This document shows, in pieces, positions 31,901-39,713 of a stretch of DNA of 43,570 nucleotides. A model generated the notes under the pieces. That model was not told the DNA's origin. It saw nothing but the letters and a program-made list of their open reading frames with translations, and did not search any database. The stretch spans positions 1 to 43,570 of the forward strand of contig NZ_AUCT01000042.1 of assembly GCF_000429905.1 (NCBI RefSeq). Reading direction: 5' to 3'. This DNA comes from Desulfatibacillum aliphaticivorans DSM 15576. GTDB lineage: Bacteria > Desulfobacterota > Desulfobacteria > Desulfobacterales > Desulfatibacillaceae. The translations under genes and the position numbers were made by a program. Positions within the stretch are counted from its first letter, which is position 1, and each line of letters opens with the position of its first letter.

Positions 31901-33648
31901 TCCGGTCTCCAGGGGTAATTGTCAGCCAGATATTCCGTGCCGGGCCCCCAGCTTTCGCTGTGTCCGGTTTCGTGCTGGGTGAGAAGAAGCACGTCGGTAA
32001 TGACGCCGTCCACCGAATACTCAGTGTATGAGGAACCGTAATAACTGGAAAGAGCATAGATGTCGTAATTCACGTCAGCAAGATCGGAAAGATCGCTGAT
32101 AATGTCGCCCATGATGCTGAGCAGGCTGCCCCATTCTCCGCCCATGCTGCCGGAGGTGTCGCATACGAATACGATATCCAGTTCCGTGGCCAGATCCTCG
32201 CCCACGACGAAATGTCCGGCGGAACGCAGGGACTTGGCGTTTTTAGGCGGGGCAATGGTGTATTTTACCAGAACGTCCTTGGGATCCGCCTTGACGTTCT
32301 GACTGGCGGACAGCTTGCCCACCTCGGCCGGGTCCAGGTCCCCATTGGAGTTGGCGTCTTCGCCGATGGCCCTGTCCAGGGTCAGGCTGGGAAGAGCGTT
32401 TTCCATGGCGCCGATCACCTTGGCGCCAATGATGGTTTCCAGAACCGCCGCCACAAACCCGGTGCTTTGGGCTAACCGGACGCAAAATCTATAGTCTCCG
32501 TTGGCTTCCGCACCGTCTTCGGGAAGATCGTATTCCAAGGGATAGAGGGAGGCCAGGGAGTAAGTGCTGCCCTTTGCAATGTACACTCCGGACTGCTGAT
32601 GCAGCATTTCCACCAACTCCCATTCCTTGGCGTCGGAATCGTATTTATAGAGTATAACCTGCAAAACACCCGACAAATCCACATTGCCGTCGTTTTCAAT
32701 GGAGGCCGTCTGCTTGAGCGTCACCGTGTCGCCGGCCTCGTATTGGGCGTCCTCACTCTCGCAGTTCACAAAATTGGCGCTTTGGCTCCGCCCGATCTGG
32801 AACTGGGCGCTGCCGATTGTTCCTCCGTCCCCTTCCAGTTCAAAGCGGTATTCCCCCATGTCTTCACTGGCGGTATCCCACGTGAAGTTGAGGGATTCCG
32901 TGCTTGCGGCGGTTACATTAATAGTGGCGCTTCCTAATTGAGCCACTTCCGAGTACCGACCCACGGCGTTGCGTTTAGACACCCGCACCTTGTAGGTCAG
33001 GTTTTGATCGACCGCACTCACATTTTGCAGGCCCACTCTCACATCGATTTCCTGGTTGGAATACACCACAGGATCCTTGGAAAGAGGGTACCCAAGGGGC
33101 CAGTTCCCCAATTCCCAGACTACGCCGGCCATGAAGTTGGCGCTGAGAGACTGCAGCGCGTCGAACGCGGAAGCCTTTCTCGCCCCAGAGCCTGCCTCGG
33201 CCTCGGGATATTCTATCTGATTTTCACCCGCGGGGAGGGGCGTCTGCACGGACAACAAGGAGCATTCCAGAGTTTGACTCACGCCGTCGGAAAGGTTTAT
33301 GACAACGGCCTCCAAGACTCCGTATACGTTCTCTTCCGGCGGAGCTTCCAGTCTTATAGCCCTGAACAAGGATTCTCCCGGCTCAATGGAAAGATATTGG
33401 GACGGATTCAGAACCCGCCAACCCGCAGCCGAACCTTCGGTTATCCGAGCTTCAATTTTACACGCGGTTTTTTCCGCCGCATACAGGTTGACATTAACCC
33501 CAATGCTTCCCAAAACAGGGGCGTCCGCCGTTTCGGGTAAAGAGGCGCTGATGGAGGCGCCAATAGCGGCCCCGGAGCCTGAAAAAATGAGAAGTCCAAG
33601 CATTAGCAGCAAGAAAGGCCCAATTGACTTCATAGAGTCATTTTTCAT
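28930..33648 (-). CDS. giant secreted VWA plus gingipain-like (C25) cysteine peptidase
   Basis: 1572 residues with a signal peptide (SIGPFLLLMLGLLIFSGSGA). Residues 30-460 are beta-rich. A dockerin-like Ca loop (DANSNGDLDPAE, about 431-442) precedes a von Willebrand A domain with the metal site DTSGSMG (Asp497, Ser499, Ser501). The C25 caspase-like domain (about 826-1240) starts at GDVLIVVDEE and holds the clan CD dyad: His1098 in YTVAHGSNH and Cys1148 in WVSVACHHGS. Further beta domains end in a DUF11/CARDB-like unit (LILRNTGSMDLANLSLVETI). AGGGAGGGA precedes the ATG. It may be a secreted or surface protease with a metal-dependent adhesion module. It stands alone as a transcription unit. Confidence 0.85.
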   Translation of the reverse strand: MKNDSMKSIGPFLLLMLGLLIFSGSGAAIGASISASLPETADAPVLGSIGVNVNLYAAEKTACKIEARITEGSAAGWRVLNPSQYLSIEPGESLFRAIRLEAPPEENVYGVLEAVVINLSDGVSQTLECSLLSVQTPLPAGENQIEYPEAEAGSGARKASAFDALQSLSANFMAGVVWELGNWPLGYPLSKDPVVYSNQEIDVRVGLQNVSAVDQNLTYKVRVSKRNAVGRYSEVAQLGSATINVTAASTESLNFTWDTASEDMGEYRFELEGDGGTIGSAQFQIGRSQSANFVNCESEDAQYEAGDTVTLKQTASIENDGNVDLSGVLQVILYKYDSDAKEWELVEMLHQQSGVYIAKGSTYSLASLYPLEYDLPEDGAEANGDYRFCVRLAQSTGFVAAVLETIIGAKVIGAMENALPSLTLDRAIGEDANSNGDLDPAEVGKLSASQNVKADPKDVLVKYTIAPPKNAKSLRSAGHFVVGEDLATELDIVFVCDTSGSMGGEWGSLLSIMGDIISDLSDLADVNYDIYALSSYYGSSYTEYSVDGVITDVLLLTQHETGHSESWGPGTEYLADNYPWRPDAIRVILPVSDEGAYQGDNWDSYDTNSVTAAITACNNNQVIAYPMYGDWYSSSQGTTYILPNMQRLASNTGAQAFYWGNDQDVIDTLTAALGQQVEFSARNVELWTLLTKGTTTADAHNWLSSWMGDGNLAKAVRKTAGSADSFTGWAVLSSNSNAETEEYIFSSSEGNTSALFNSLSLAPMQQLEITLGLQIPDVGAGLTYTAIAEGDTLYYEDAFTGNGVFHPDLGEDDLPEVMIRAEEPTGDVLIVVDEERMRDIYGDAKINTVMTKLTDYATVEDATFLDVGPLRGQWEAQNNNDKSAFSDIYAAGVSECSVKGRYDWDTNGPDTTLKYPAFLDEVIGAYALAREAESILLVGGDNVIPYQRITCPIANWEGGTGPYQYINGAVVAATGRAARNYMWSDVVYGKVNNDNSPDLAVSRLPGAPEVITEAIDTAMDPQPEQTHALAGVIHAFAARWNPAPYTNAAAELWNDQDLNAPDAAANASELLYERNGDIHTDYQNGLDDGYSFIYTVAHGSNHRDPGSAMQTLYQENDWDGNGRFYDVLAETDDIDFGANNPIWVSVACHHGSTYADDATDHTMGPQVLAEGGSAFFGGTVFMPINGSETLSTVLFEKLLNPDDNLRSDNAGLALHDTRRRLLLDGTANSSLLALATHHYGVPSVEPNLGARKAIFDRKATSVQETSDSITVTVDWSTWERMEVETDDGTREYITNNTDSLKYEEGYPPVPIIVKQVTLPQGVTVDQNVQVVIAGDVQVAGIDMPNMVNASFSSGINPFTGNPFAYTGDWPANVVEYELLNEVNGQQTVGIRIHPVQYDPTTSTATVHQDITVTFTKIAGKIASLASAEVGRIYDENSGLMTLILRNTGSMDLANLSLVETIPGNVIPDPDSIGDAVIGARKGEITLTWSIASLATAVGSNFTAVTYQPLALATGDYVFKASLAYESSAGVAGDDVENEETVSLKKSVESAEDTPNPDIKNDDGLDCFIGALR

Positions 33649-34078
33649 ACTTTATTCCCTCCCTCACTTTTTGCGGCAATATCGCCGGCCCAAGAGGTGA
33701 CTTATTAATTGTTACAAATAACGCAAAGCCGTCTACCGGCGGACAGCCGATAACAGCCCCTCGAATTTGCTAGGTTTCTTGTTGGGATGAGTAATAGCTT
33801 AAACCCCATAAAATGGACTGTCAAGGTGATTCTCATCCACAGATGATTCTCATTCACCCGCTCTTCAATCTTTTACCAATCCTAAAAAGGCGGGCTGAAC
33901 CTGCTCAAGCAGGACTATGTCCTCCTCGTTGATTTAGCGCAGAATACCTTCAATGCTGTTATTTTTATTGTAATAGAAAAAACGATTCGCCATTTTTATC
34001 AAATAGCCTCACTATGAGGGTTATGGCGTCGCGCTATTACCAGGCGGCCCAAAGATAACTTTACGGAAAGGCTCTCCA
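33649..34078. other. 430-bp AT-rich intergenic region
   Basis: Promoter region of the giant minus-strand gene. A short direct repeat GATGATTCTCATTCAC / GGTGATTCTCATCCAC occurs at about 33826-33858. No coding frame with a ribosome site is seen. Confidence 0.4.
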
Positions 34079-34731
34079 TTGCCCGAAAACGCACCAATCC
34101 ATGAAATTAAGCCGCCAGATGACAACATGGGCCAACCTCCTGTCCCGGAATCCCATGGATGGTTCACCATCGTTTTGACGGCCTCGGACACGATGAACAT
34201 CGGCAATGCAGTCCACATTTCCGGGTTGATTTTCGGCGTCATGGCTGTTTACGCCTTTGTGCTGAAAAAATACCGTGCTCTGATGACAATGTCGCCCTAA
34301 AGGACTTGGACTATATACTTAAACTAAACCCTGACAACTTTTGGGCTTTGGAATTAAAAGGCCTTATTTTGTACGATGCGGGGGCGATTGAGGAATCGAT
34401 AGTTTTGATGCAAAAGGCGGTGAATAACAATTCGTCAACAACTCGTACGTACAACGATCTTGCCTGGGCTTATGCAACTTACCCCGGCGACGACGTCCGG
34501 GACGGCGCCAAGGCCGTTGAATACGCTGAAAAAGCAGTGAACCTGGATCGGCACGCCATCTATCTGGACACCCTTGCGGCTGCCTATGCGGAAGCGGGAA
34601 ACTTTGAAAAGGCCGTGGCCGCACAGGAAGAGGCAATAGCGATATCTACGGACATACCTAAAGAGGAAAAACTCGGTCTATACCAGCGTCTGGATAACTA
34701 TAAACAAAACCAGCCTTTGCGGGAGTATTGA
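34079..34731 (+). pseudogene. frameshifted TPR protein with N-terminal membrane anchor
   Basis: Two frames carry one apparent gene. Frame one (34079-34300, 73 residues) has a Pro-rich start and a membrane helix (HISGLIFGVMAVYAFVLKKY). Near 34290 coding sense moves to a second frame, running to 34731, with clear tetratricopeptide repeats: ALKDLDYILKLNPDNFWALE, NDLAWAYATYPGDDVRDGAK, and LDTLAAAYAEAGNFEKAV. The second frame has no good start with a ribosome site at the switch. A single indel in the helix-TPR linker explains this best; two short genes are less likely. TPR units mediate protein-protein binding. Confidence 0.6.
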
Positions 34732-34863
34732 CGGCTGTTTTCCCTAAGCCGTATTACCGGGCGCTGGTTTGAAAGCAACTTGGCATTAAGCCGGTTCCGT
34801 GGTAACTTTGCCCAAGTGTTTGTTTGACGCCGAAATTCCTGGGGAACCGGAGAGAGCCTATTT

Positions 34864-36258
34864 ATGCGCATCCTATTTAAATCCGCTACGGCGAGTTTTC
34901 TTCTGCTATGCTTTTTAGTTTCGTCCGGCAGCGCGGCCGGTCCCATGACCGCCGATCTTCGGCTTGAAAAAGCCGTCGCCGCCGGGGACTTTTTGTGCAC
35001 CGCCCTCAAAGACGACGGCCGGTTTCTTTATGAATATGCGCCCCTGGATTGCAAGGAGCAGCCTGGATATAATTGGAACGAACATTGGGGCGCCGTGCTT
35101 TCCCTGCTCAGGCTTTACGAAGCCTCCCACGACGCAAAATATCTGAAGGCCGCGCAAAAGGCGGCCAAGGCTTCCCTGGCCCGGTTGACTTCCGTGAAGA
35201 TCGACGGGCGGGAGTTCCGCGTCTTGGCCGGCCCTTACAAAGACAATCCCCAGACTCTGCGGGTAGACAGCGGGGAGTGCGCCATGGGGCTCATGGCACT
35301 TATCCAACTGAATCAAGCGGCAAACACCGACGCCCATAATCAGGATATCGAGAGTCTTCGCCAATATCTGCAAAGCCTGCAAACCAGCGACGGGTCCGTG
35401 CAAAGCCTCTGCCTGATTAACGGGGATGAAACCCGTTTCTCCAAAAAGCGCATCATGAACGACCAGGGCCAGGCGCTGGCCGCCCTGGCCATGGCGCAGG
35501 AGGCGTTCCCGGACAAAGACGCTCCTCAAATAATCAACCGGCTTATCAACTTTCTGGCGCTGGAATGGGTGATGGACGCTTATGAAGGACATCAAAGCGG
35601 ATTCGACCACTGGAGCCTGCTGGGCGTAGGCCGGGCCTACAAATACGCGGACGACAAAATCCTGGCTCAGGCCCATGACGAAATGCTGCAAGCCCTTCAA
35701 GCAGAACAAGCGGAGATTCTCTCCCGGCTGGAAGGCAAGCCCCTGTTTGACGAACGAAGGGCTCTTGGCGTGCGCCAGGACAGGATCAAAATCAAGCTCC
35801 ATTTGGCGGAAAAGAAGGGGCCGCAGACCCGAAAAAGCCTGATCCCCTTGATTTTTTCCTACGGAAACGAGGAGATGAAAGGGCAGATCCTGGAGCCGGG
35901 GAGTAACGAGCACGGGGCCTTCCGAAACGCCCAGGGAGTTTCCGCGGGAACGGCCGTGCGCCTGGAAGGCTTGCAGGCCATTTACGACCTGTTCGTGAGT
36001 ACGCCGGACACGCCTTACCGGGGCTGGATTCGCCGGTGGGAGCCCCGCCTGAACCTTGTGCGGGTTTATTTGATTCAATGCCAGTACACCAAAAAGGATG
36101 CGGCGCAATTCGGGTGTCCGGTTTCCCTGGCAGGCGCCTTTCGCAAGGCCATCAACGGATCCCGCGGCACGCCCGTGCGCCTGGATTATTGCTGGCACGG
36201 CGTCTTCGCCCTCCTGGGTTGGAGCGGATCCAGCCTGGACGAGCAGGAAAATCGGTAA
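34864..36258 (+). CDS. secreted protein of probable alpha/alpha-toroid fold
   Basis: 464 residues with a signal peptide (SFLLLCFLVSSGSAAG). It consists of repeating helical hairpins with aromatic and Gly-rich turns: YNWNEHWGAVLSLLRLYEAS, VDSGECAMGLMALIQL, FDHWSLLGVGRAYKYADD, GAVRLEGLQAIYDLF-type helices. This pattern suits an (alpha/alpha)6 toroid as in many glycoside hydrolases and polysaccharide lyases; catalytic residues cannot be assigned. GGAGAG lies upstream of ATG 34864. It follows the broken TPR gene by 130 bp and appears to be a single gene. A polysaccharide-active enzyme is a reasonable but unproven guess. Confidence 0.65.
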   Translation: MRILFKSATASFLLLCFLVSSGSAAGPMTADLRLEKAVAAGDFLCTALKDDGRFLYEYAPLDCKEQPGYNWNEHWGAVLSLLRLYEASHDAKYLKAAQKAAKASLARLTSVKIDGREFRVLAGPYKDNPQTLRVDSGECAMGLMALIQLNQAANTDAHNQDIESLRQYLQSLQTSDGSVQSLCLINGDETRFSKKRIMNDQGQALAALAMAQEAFPDKDAPQIINRLINFLALEWVMDAYEGHQSGFDHWSLLGVGRAYKYADDKILAQAHDEMLQALQAEQAEILSRLEGKPLFDERRALGVRQDRIKIKLHLAEKKGPQTRKSLIPLIFSYGNEEMKGQILEPGSNEHGAFRNAQGVSAGTAVRLEGLQAIYDLFVSTPDTPYRGWIRRWEPRLNLVRVYLIQCQYTKKDAAQFGCPVSLAGAFRKAINGSRGTPVRLDYCWHGVFALLGWSGSSLDEQENR

Positions 36259-36449
36259 AATGGTTGAAATATGCTGCAATCAAGGAAAGGCCCCCAAAAC
36301 CTAATTGCGGCGAGCGCCAACGTTCTCCGTCATCCCCGTGGAGGGATGCGGCGGGATGATTGCGGCAGTTATGCAATCATCATGACGCAATCCCGGAAAC
36401 GGGGATCCAGCGTCTTTCTGATTTGAAGCACAACCGGAAAGGTAATAAA

Positions 36450-37076
36450 ATGATAGGCCTCGAATCCATCATCCCGTTTTTTATTGCGTCCCTGCTTCTG
36501 GCCCTGGCGCCGGGCCCTGACAATATTTTCGTGCTGACCCAATCCGCCGTAAACGGTAAAAAGGCGGGCGTCGCCGTCACCTTCGGCCTGTGCACGGGGG
36601 TGATCTTCCACACCACGGCGGTGGCATTAGGAATTGCCGTGTTCATCCAAAACTCGGCCGTGGCCTTCTCAGCCCTAAAATTCCTTGGAGCGGGCTACCT
36701 CGTTTATCTGGCCTGGCAGGCCTATAGAACCTCGTCGTCGGTCGATCTGACCGCCGATCCGCTCCAACTCAGCCTGCGGAAGTTGTACTTCCGGGGCATC
36801 TTCATGAACGTCACCAATCCCAAGGTGTCCCTGTTTTTCCTGGCCTTCCTGCCCCAATTCGCCGACCCCGCCAGAGGGCCGGTGGGCGTTCAGATATTCA
36901 TCCTGGGAAGCCTGTTCATCCTGGCGGCCATCCCGGTTTTCGGAAGCATCGCGCTGCTGTCGGGAAGCATCGGGGAAATCCTCACCAAATCGCCCCGTGT
37001 GAACAAAATCCTGAACCGGGTCGCCGGAACCGTGTTTTTGGCCTTGGCCGTCAAATTGGCCGTCACCGAAAGGTAA
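36450..37076 (+). CDS. LysE/RhtB-family amino-acid exporter
   Basis: 208 residues, the usual family length, with about six membrane helices. The signature LALAPGPDNIFVLTQSAVNG at the end of helix 1, FGLCTGVIFHTTAVALGIA, and GIFMNVTNPKVSLFFLAFLPQF are diagnostic. ATG 36450 is chosen for GGAAAGG about 7 bases upstream; earlier in-frame starts lack this. These proteins export amino acids or homoserine-lactone-like compounds out of the cytoplasm; the substrate cannot be told. Followed 33 bp later by a small membrane protein gene. Confidence 0.92.
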   Translation: MIGLESIIPFFIASLLLALAPGPDNIFVLTQSAVNGKKAGVAVTFGLCTGVIFHTTAVALGIAVFIQNSAVAFSALKFLGAGYLVYLAWQAYRTSSSVDLTADPLQLSLRKLYFRGIFMNVTNPKVSLFFLAFLPQFADPARGPVGVQIFILGSLFILAAIPVFGSIALLSGSIGEILTKSPRVNKILNRVAGTVFLALAVKLAVTER

Positions 37077-37109
37077 AAAGCAGCATATCGTCAATATGGG
37101 GGTACACAT

Positions 37110-37616
37110 TTGAATTCAACAAAACGGGCTGCCCTTTTCCTCACCACCTGCTTTGCACTCTTTCCGTCCATGGCCTACGCCAATATAATTTGGCCGGGGT
37201 TAATTGTCACCAATTGCTATTGGAGTTGGCTACCCATCATTTCATTAGGTTTCATATTTGAAGCAGCCATTCTTCGATGGAGGCTGGTTCCAAGCGCGAA
37301 AAAGGCCTTACTAATTTCTCTGGCAGCCAACGCATTCTCCTCGACGATAGGCATATTCGCCTTATTCTTGGGAACGTTTAGTTTAGCTACCGTTGAGTAT
37401 AAAATCACCGGCCGCGAGACTGTCTTTGGCGGTTACGGAGGAACAATCGGAGTCATGTTTGCGGGAACCACTTTTTTTGAGGTTCTGGTCACACGCGTTA
37501 TCTGGAAGTATCCTTTAAAAAGAACATTTCCCGCTTTTGCCTTGGGAAATCTCCTCTCATACGGGGTGGTTGTTATTGATCTGTTCTTTTTAGGAGGCCC
37601 GAGGCAATATTATTAA
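37110..37616 (+). CDS. four-helix membrane protein of unknown function
   Basis: 168 residues beginning at a TTG with GGGG about 9 bases upstream. The N-terminal hydrophobic stretch (AALFLTTCFALFPSMAYA) may be a cleaved signal. Three or four further membrane segments follow (LPIISLGFIFEAAILRW, LLISLAANAFSSTIGIFALF, GTIGVMFAGTTFFEVLVTRV, ALGNLLSYGVVVIDLFFLGG). It is co-directional with and close to the exporter gene but more AT-rich. No family recognised. Confidence 0.65.
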   Translation: MNSTKRAALFLTTCFALFPSMAYANIIWPGLIVTNCYWSWLPIISLGFIFEAAILRWRLVPSAKKALLISLAANAFSSTIGIFALFLGTFSLATVEYKITGRETVFGGYGGTIGVMFAGTTFFEVLVTRVIWKYPLKRTFPAFALGNLLSYGVVVIDLFFLGGPRQYY

Positions 37617-37700
37617 ATTTGAAGCATCTGCTCAAATCTACTTTTGGCGTTTAATCTTGCGCGACTTTGGTTTTCATGAATTGGCACCGGCGTCATTTTT

Positions 37701-37822
37701 GTTGGGTTTGAAGTCCAAGTGCATCATCGGCGCATTGAATGTTCAAAGCCGGACTTCGTAACCCAACCTATTGTCTTTATAGAAAAATCGTAGGTTGGAT
37801 TGAGCTTGCGAAACCCAACAAA
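37701..37822. repeat. GTTGGGTT/AACCCAAC REP-like inverted repeats
   Basis: GTTGGGTTTGAAGTCC (37701-37716) pairs with GGACTTCGTAACCCAAC (37751-37767), and a second unit, TAGGTTGG..GAGCTTGCGAAACCCAAC, lies at about 37791-37819. Related units recur near 39253-39275 and 39493-39518. The motif is of the widespread REP type mobilised by RAYT transposases elsewhere; no such gene is in this window. The rest of the 37617-37942 gap holds nothing else but the terminator. Confidence 0.75.
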
Positions 37823-37887
37823 GCCCCCCTATATCATTCTTAAATATAACGGTCCAAAATCCGCCTTTAATCAATTGATTAATCAAC

Positions 37888-37928
37888 AAACCCGGGACAG
37901 GCGACGCCCATCCCGGGTTTTTGTTTTT
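37888..37928. terminator. bidirectional intrinsic terminator
   Basis: AAACCCGGGA (37888-37897) pairs with TCCCGGGTTT (37911-37920), followed by a T-rich run on the plus strand and a shorter one on the minus strand. It lies 23 bp beyond the hydrolase stop, between convergent genes. Confidence 0.8.
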
Positions 37929-37942
37929 AGGGAAAAATTGGT

Positions 37943-38953
37943 TTAGGGCAAACCTTCAATCACCGGAGCAACCGGCTCGCTGTCGCTCCAGGCGCCCATG
38001 TCAAAGGCCATGTCGATGAGGCCGTCCAGGGCCTGGTCCAGGCCCGCGTAAAAGTAGCGGTAATCCAAAGAATCCTCTTCGCAATCCCCGCCGAACATGT
38101 CCATGAGCAGGGAGGGCATCCACCCGTCGTCCTGGGCGCAGGCCATGTGGTCCGCGATGATTTCAGGGTTTCCATTGTCATCGGAAAAAGCCGTGTATAG
38201 ACGAATGCTTGCGGCGTTGGGCAGGGCGTCGACCACGCTTTCCATCTGGCTTGCCGTGGCCAGGGCGTCGTCATTGCCCCAAAGGATGGTCACGGGGCAT
38301 TGGGTCGCCGGACCGAGGGCTTCGTAATCCAGATTGGTAATCAGGCCTTCCATCATGCTGCTGACAAACGACGGCATGGCTTCCGTGTTATCCAGGCAGG
38401 GGCTGGCCAAAACCACCCGTTGCACTGCAGGGCCGTCAAACCCGGCCCAACACAAGGCCATAAGGCCTCCTACGGAGTGTCCGTACAAGACCATGTCGTC
38501 TGTTTCCGCAATGCCGCCCAACTGGGTCAGAGCCAGATTGGTCGCATCAATGGCCCGGGTCAGAAAATCGTTCTGGTCGGCGTTCAACATCATGTCCTGG
38601 ATAACGCCGCTGATCCCGCCTTTGTTGAACTGGGGGAAGATGACGATATAGCCCTGGCTGCACAAATGCTCGATGTGGCCCATGTAGATGTCCGGGGCCA
38701 CCATCAGGAAGCCGTGGAGGAAAATCACCACGGGGGCGCTGTCTCCGTTTTTAAGGACCTCGGGCACATACCACCACACCCGTTCTCCGTCGCCGGAATC
38801 CCCCATTTCATATTCAGTATAAGAATCCGTAATGTAAAACTGGGTCGATCCGTAGCCCGTTTCCGGCGGGTCCGGCGGGCTGGGAGCCATGGCCCAAAGA
38901 CAGACGGGCGAGGCCAGGAGCAGTATTAACGTCGCGACAAGGACTTTTTTCAT
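37943..38953 (-). CDS. secreted alpha/beta hydrolase
   Basis: 336 residues with a signal peptide (VLVATLILLLASPVCLWAMA). Alpha/beta-hydrolase motifs in order: VVIFLHGF (oxyanion loop, His80-Gly81), VLYGHSVGG with nucleophile Ser160, ILWGNDDA with the likely acid Asp228 or Asp229, and ADHM with His269. Overall it resembles dienelactone hydrolase or chlorophyllase-like esterases that act on ester bonds outside the cytoplasm. AAGGAGG precedes ATG 38953. The promoter carries a large dyad (38988-39028) that suggests control by a TetR-like repressor. Substrate unknown. Confidence 0.85.
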   Translation of the reverse strand: MKKVLVATLILLLASPVCLWAMAPSPPDPPETGYGSTQFYITDSYTEYEMGDSGDGERVWWYVPEVLKNGDSAPVVIFLHGFLMVAPDIYMGHIEHLCSQGYIVIFPQFNKGGISGVIQDMMLNADQNDFLTRAIDATNLALTQLGGIAETDDMVLYGHSVGGLMALCWAGFDGPAVQRVVLASPCLDNTEAMPSFVSSMMEGLITNLDYEALGPATQCPVTILWGNDDALATASQMESVVDALPNAASIRLYTAFSDDNGNPEIIADHMACAQDDGWMPSLLMDMFGGDCEEDSLDYRYFYAGLDQALDGLIDMAFDMGAWSDSEPVAPVIEGLP

Positions 38954-38987
38954 GGTGCGCCTCCTTAAGGGTTAGGGGTGAAATTTA

Positions 38988-39034
38988 ATTGACTATCAGG
39001 TCAATTAATCATTGACCTTACAGTCAATAGTATA
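38988..39034 (-). promoter_or_regulatory. operator-like double dyad and -10 of the hydrolase gene
   Basis: ATTGACTATCAGGTCAAT (38988-39005) and ATTGACCTTACAGTCAAT (39011-39028) are inverted copies of each other at 16 of 18 positions, and each arm is itself nearly palindromic (TTGAC..GTCAA). A minus-strand -10 TATACT (39034-39029) directly adjoins, so bound protein would block the start. A further half-site CAGTCAAT lies at 39181-39188. TetR-type operators often look like this. Confidence 0.6.
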
Positions 39035-39420
39035 ATTTTATCGCAGCCTTATTAGCCGCGATTTTATAATTATTACATAATTAAAACAATTTAATAAACT
39101 GAAATGGATGAGACAGACGTCCAAGGCATTATACACCAAGAAAGATAATGAATAATAAATGATTAGTTATTGTAACTATACAGTCAATCCCCTCTTGTCA
39201 ACAAAAAATTTCAACGACCGACCAAAACCTGTTTTGGGGAAAATCCTAAAAGGGATTGAGTTTGAGAAACCCAAACAAAGTGTGCCTAAACCATGCAGTC
39301 GAGGATACGAAGCATTAACGCGTAATCGTTTTCGACGCGCTTCCCTATGGAATGAATACAAAACCTGATTTCAACAAAAGAAATCATTGAAAACTTTATG
39401 GTTTCAGGATGTTACAATAT

Positions 39421-39520
39421 GCATTCCCACGCGTACAGCCCTTATCGCAAAAAAACTACTGCGCGACAAGGGCTGACAGCATGGGAACGAGCCGTTGGGT
39501 TGAGCTTGCGAAACCCCACA
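39421..39520. repeat. adjacent MITE/REP-like hairpin repeats
   Basis: A long inverted repeat opens with GCATTCCCACGC and closes with GCATGGGAACGAG (39421-39491; 21 of 27 arm positions pair). It is followed immediately by a GTTGGGTTGAGCTTGCGAAA unit related to that at 37791. Both resemble repeat families found scattered in many bacterial genomes. Confidence 0.65.
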
Positions 39521-39620
39521 AAAAGCCTCAGACGCCTTGGTTTGGCATTACCCCCGCGCATCTTTCCTTGACTCCCCGCGCACCCTGTGGCATAGATTTT
39601 GGTGAGTTATGTCAGGTGAA

Positions 39621-39657
39621 AGCCATCCCGACTCGTAAAGGCGGGATGGCTTTTTTT
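39621..39657 (+). terminator. intrinsic terminator upstream of the pab operon
   Basis: AGCCATCCCG (39621-39630) pairs perfectly with CGGGATGGCT (39642-39651), followed by seven T. It lies only 57-75 bp before the pabA start with no plus-strand gene ending before it. Confidence 0.85.
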
Positions 39658-39713
39658 ACGGCCGCTCCGCAAAACCTTAATAACCATTTAAGATTATGGA
39701 GTTTTGTAAGGCT

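Larger units (their letters stand above)
38954..39695. other. 742-bp non-coding region
   Basis: It contains the hydrolase operator, an AT-rich stretch to about 39180, REP-like units at 39253-39275 and 39421-39520, and a terminator at 39621-39657. No convincing gene is seen on either strand. Confidence 0.6.

Noticed and set aside
29128..32031. Several long plus-strand frames opposite the VWA-peptidase gene
   Set aside because: They are fragmented, overlap one another and lack starts with ribosome sites, while the minus frame is continuous for 1572 codons with recognisable domains.
34915..36279. 454-codon minus-strand frame opposite the secreted toroid-like protein
   Set aside because: The plus frame has a signal peptide, ribosome site and regular helical hairpins; the minus frame has none of these.
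37681..37700. TTGGCACCGGCG as a sigma-54 -24 element
   Set aside because: The required TTGC at -12 is absent (TCAT at that position) and no plus-strand gene follows.
39560..39660. Known riboswitch (for example a tetrahydrofolate class) before the pab operon
   Set aside because: I see the terminator but no conserved aptamer core that I can recognise; only an unassigned leader is supported.
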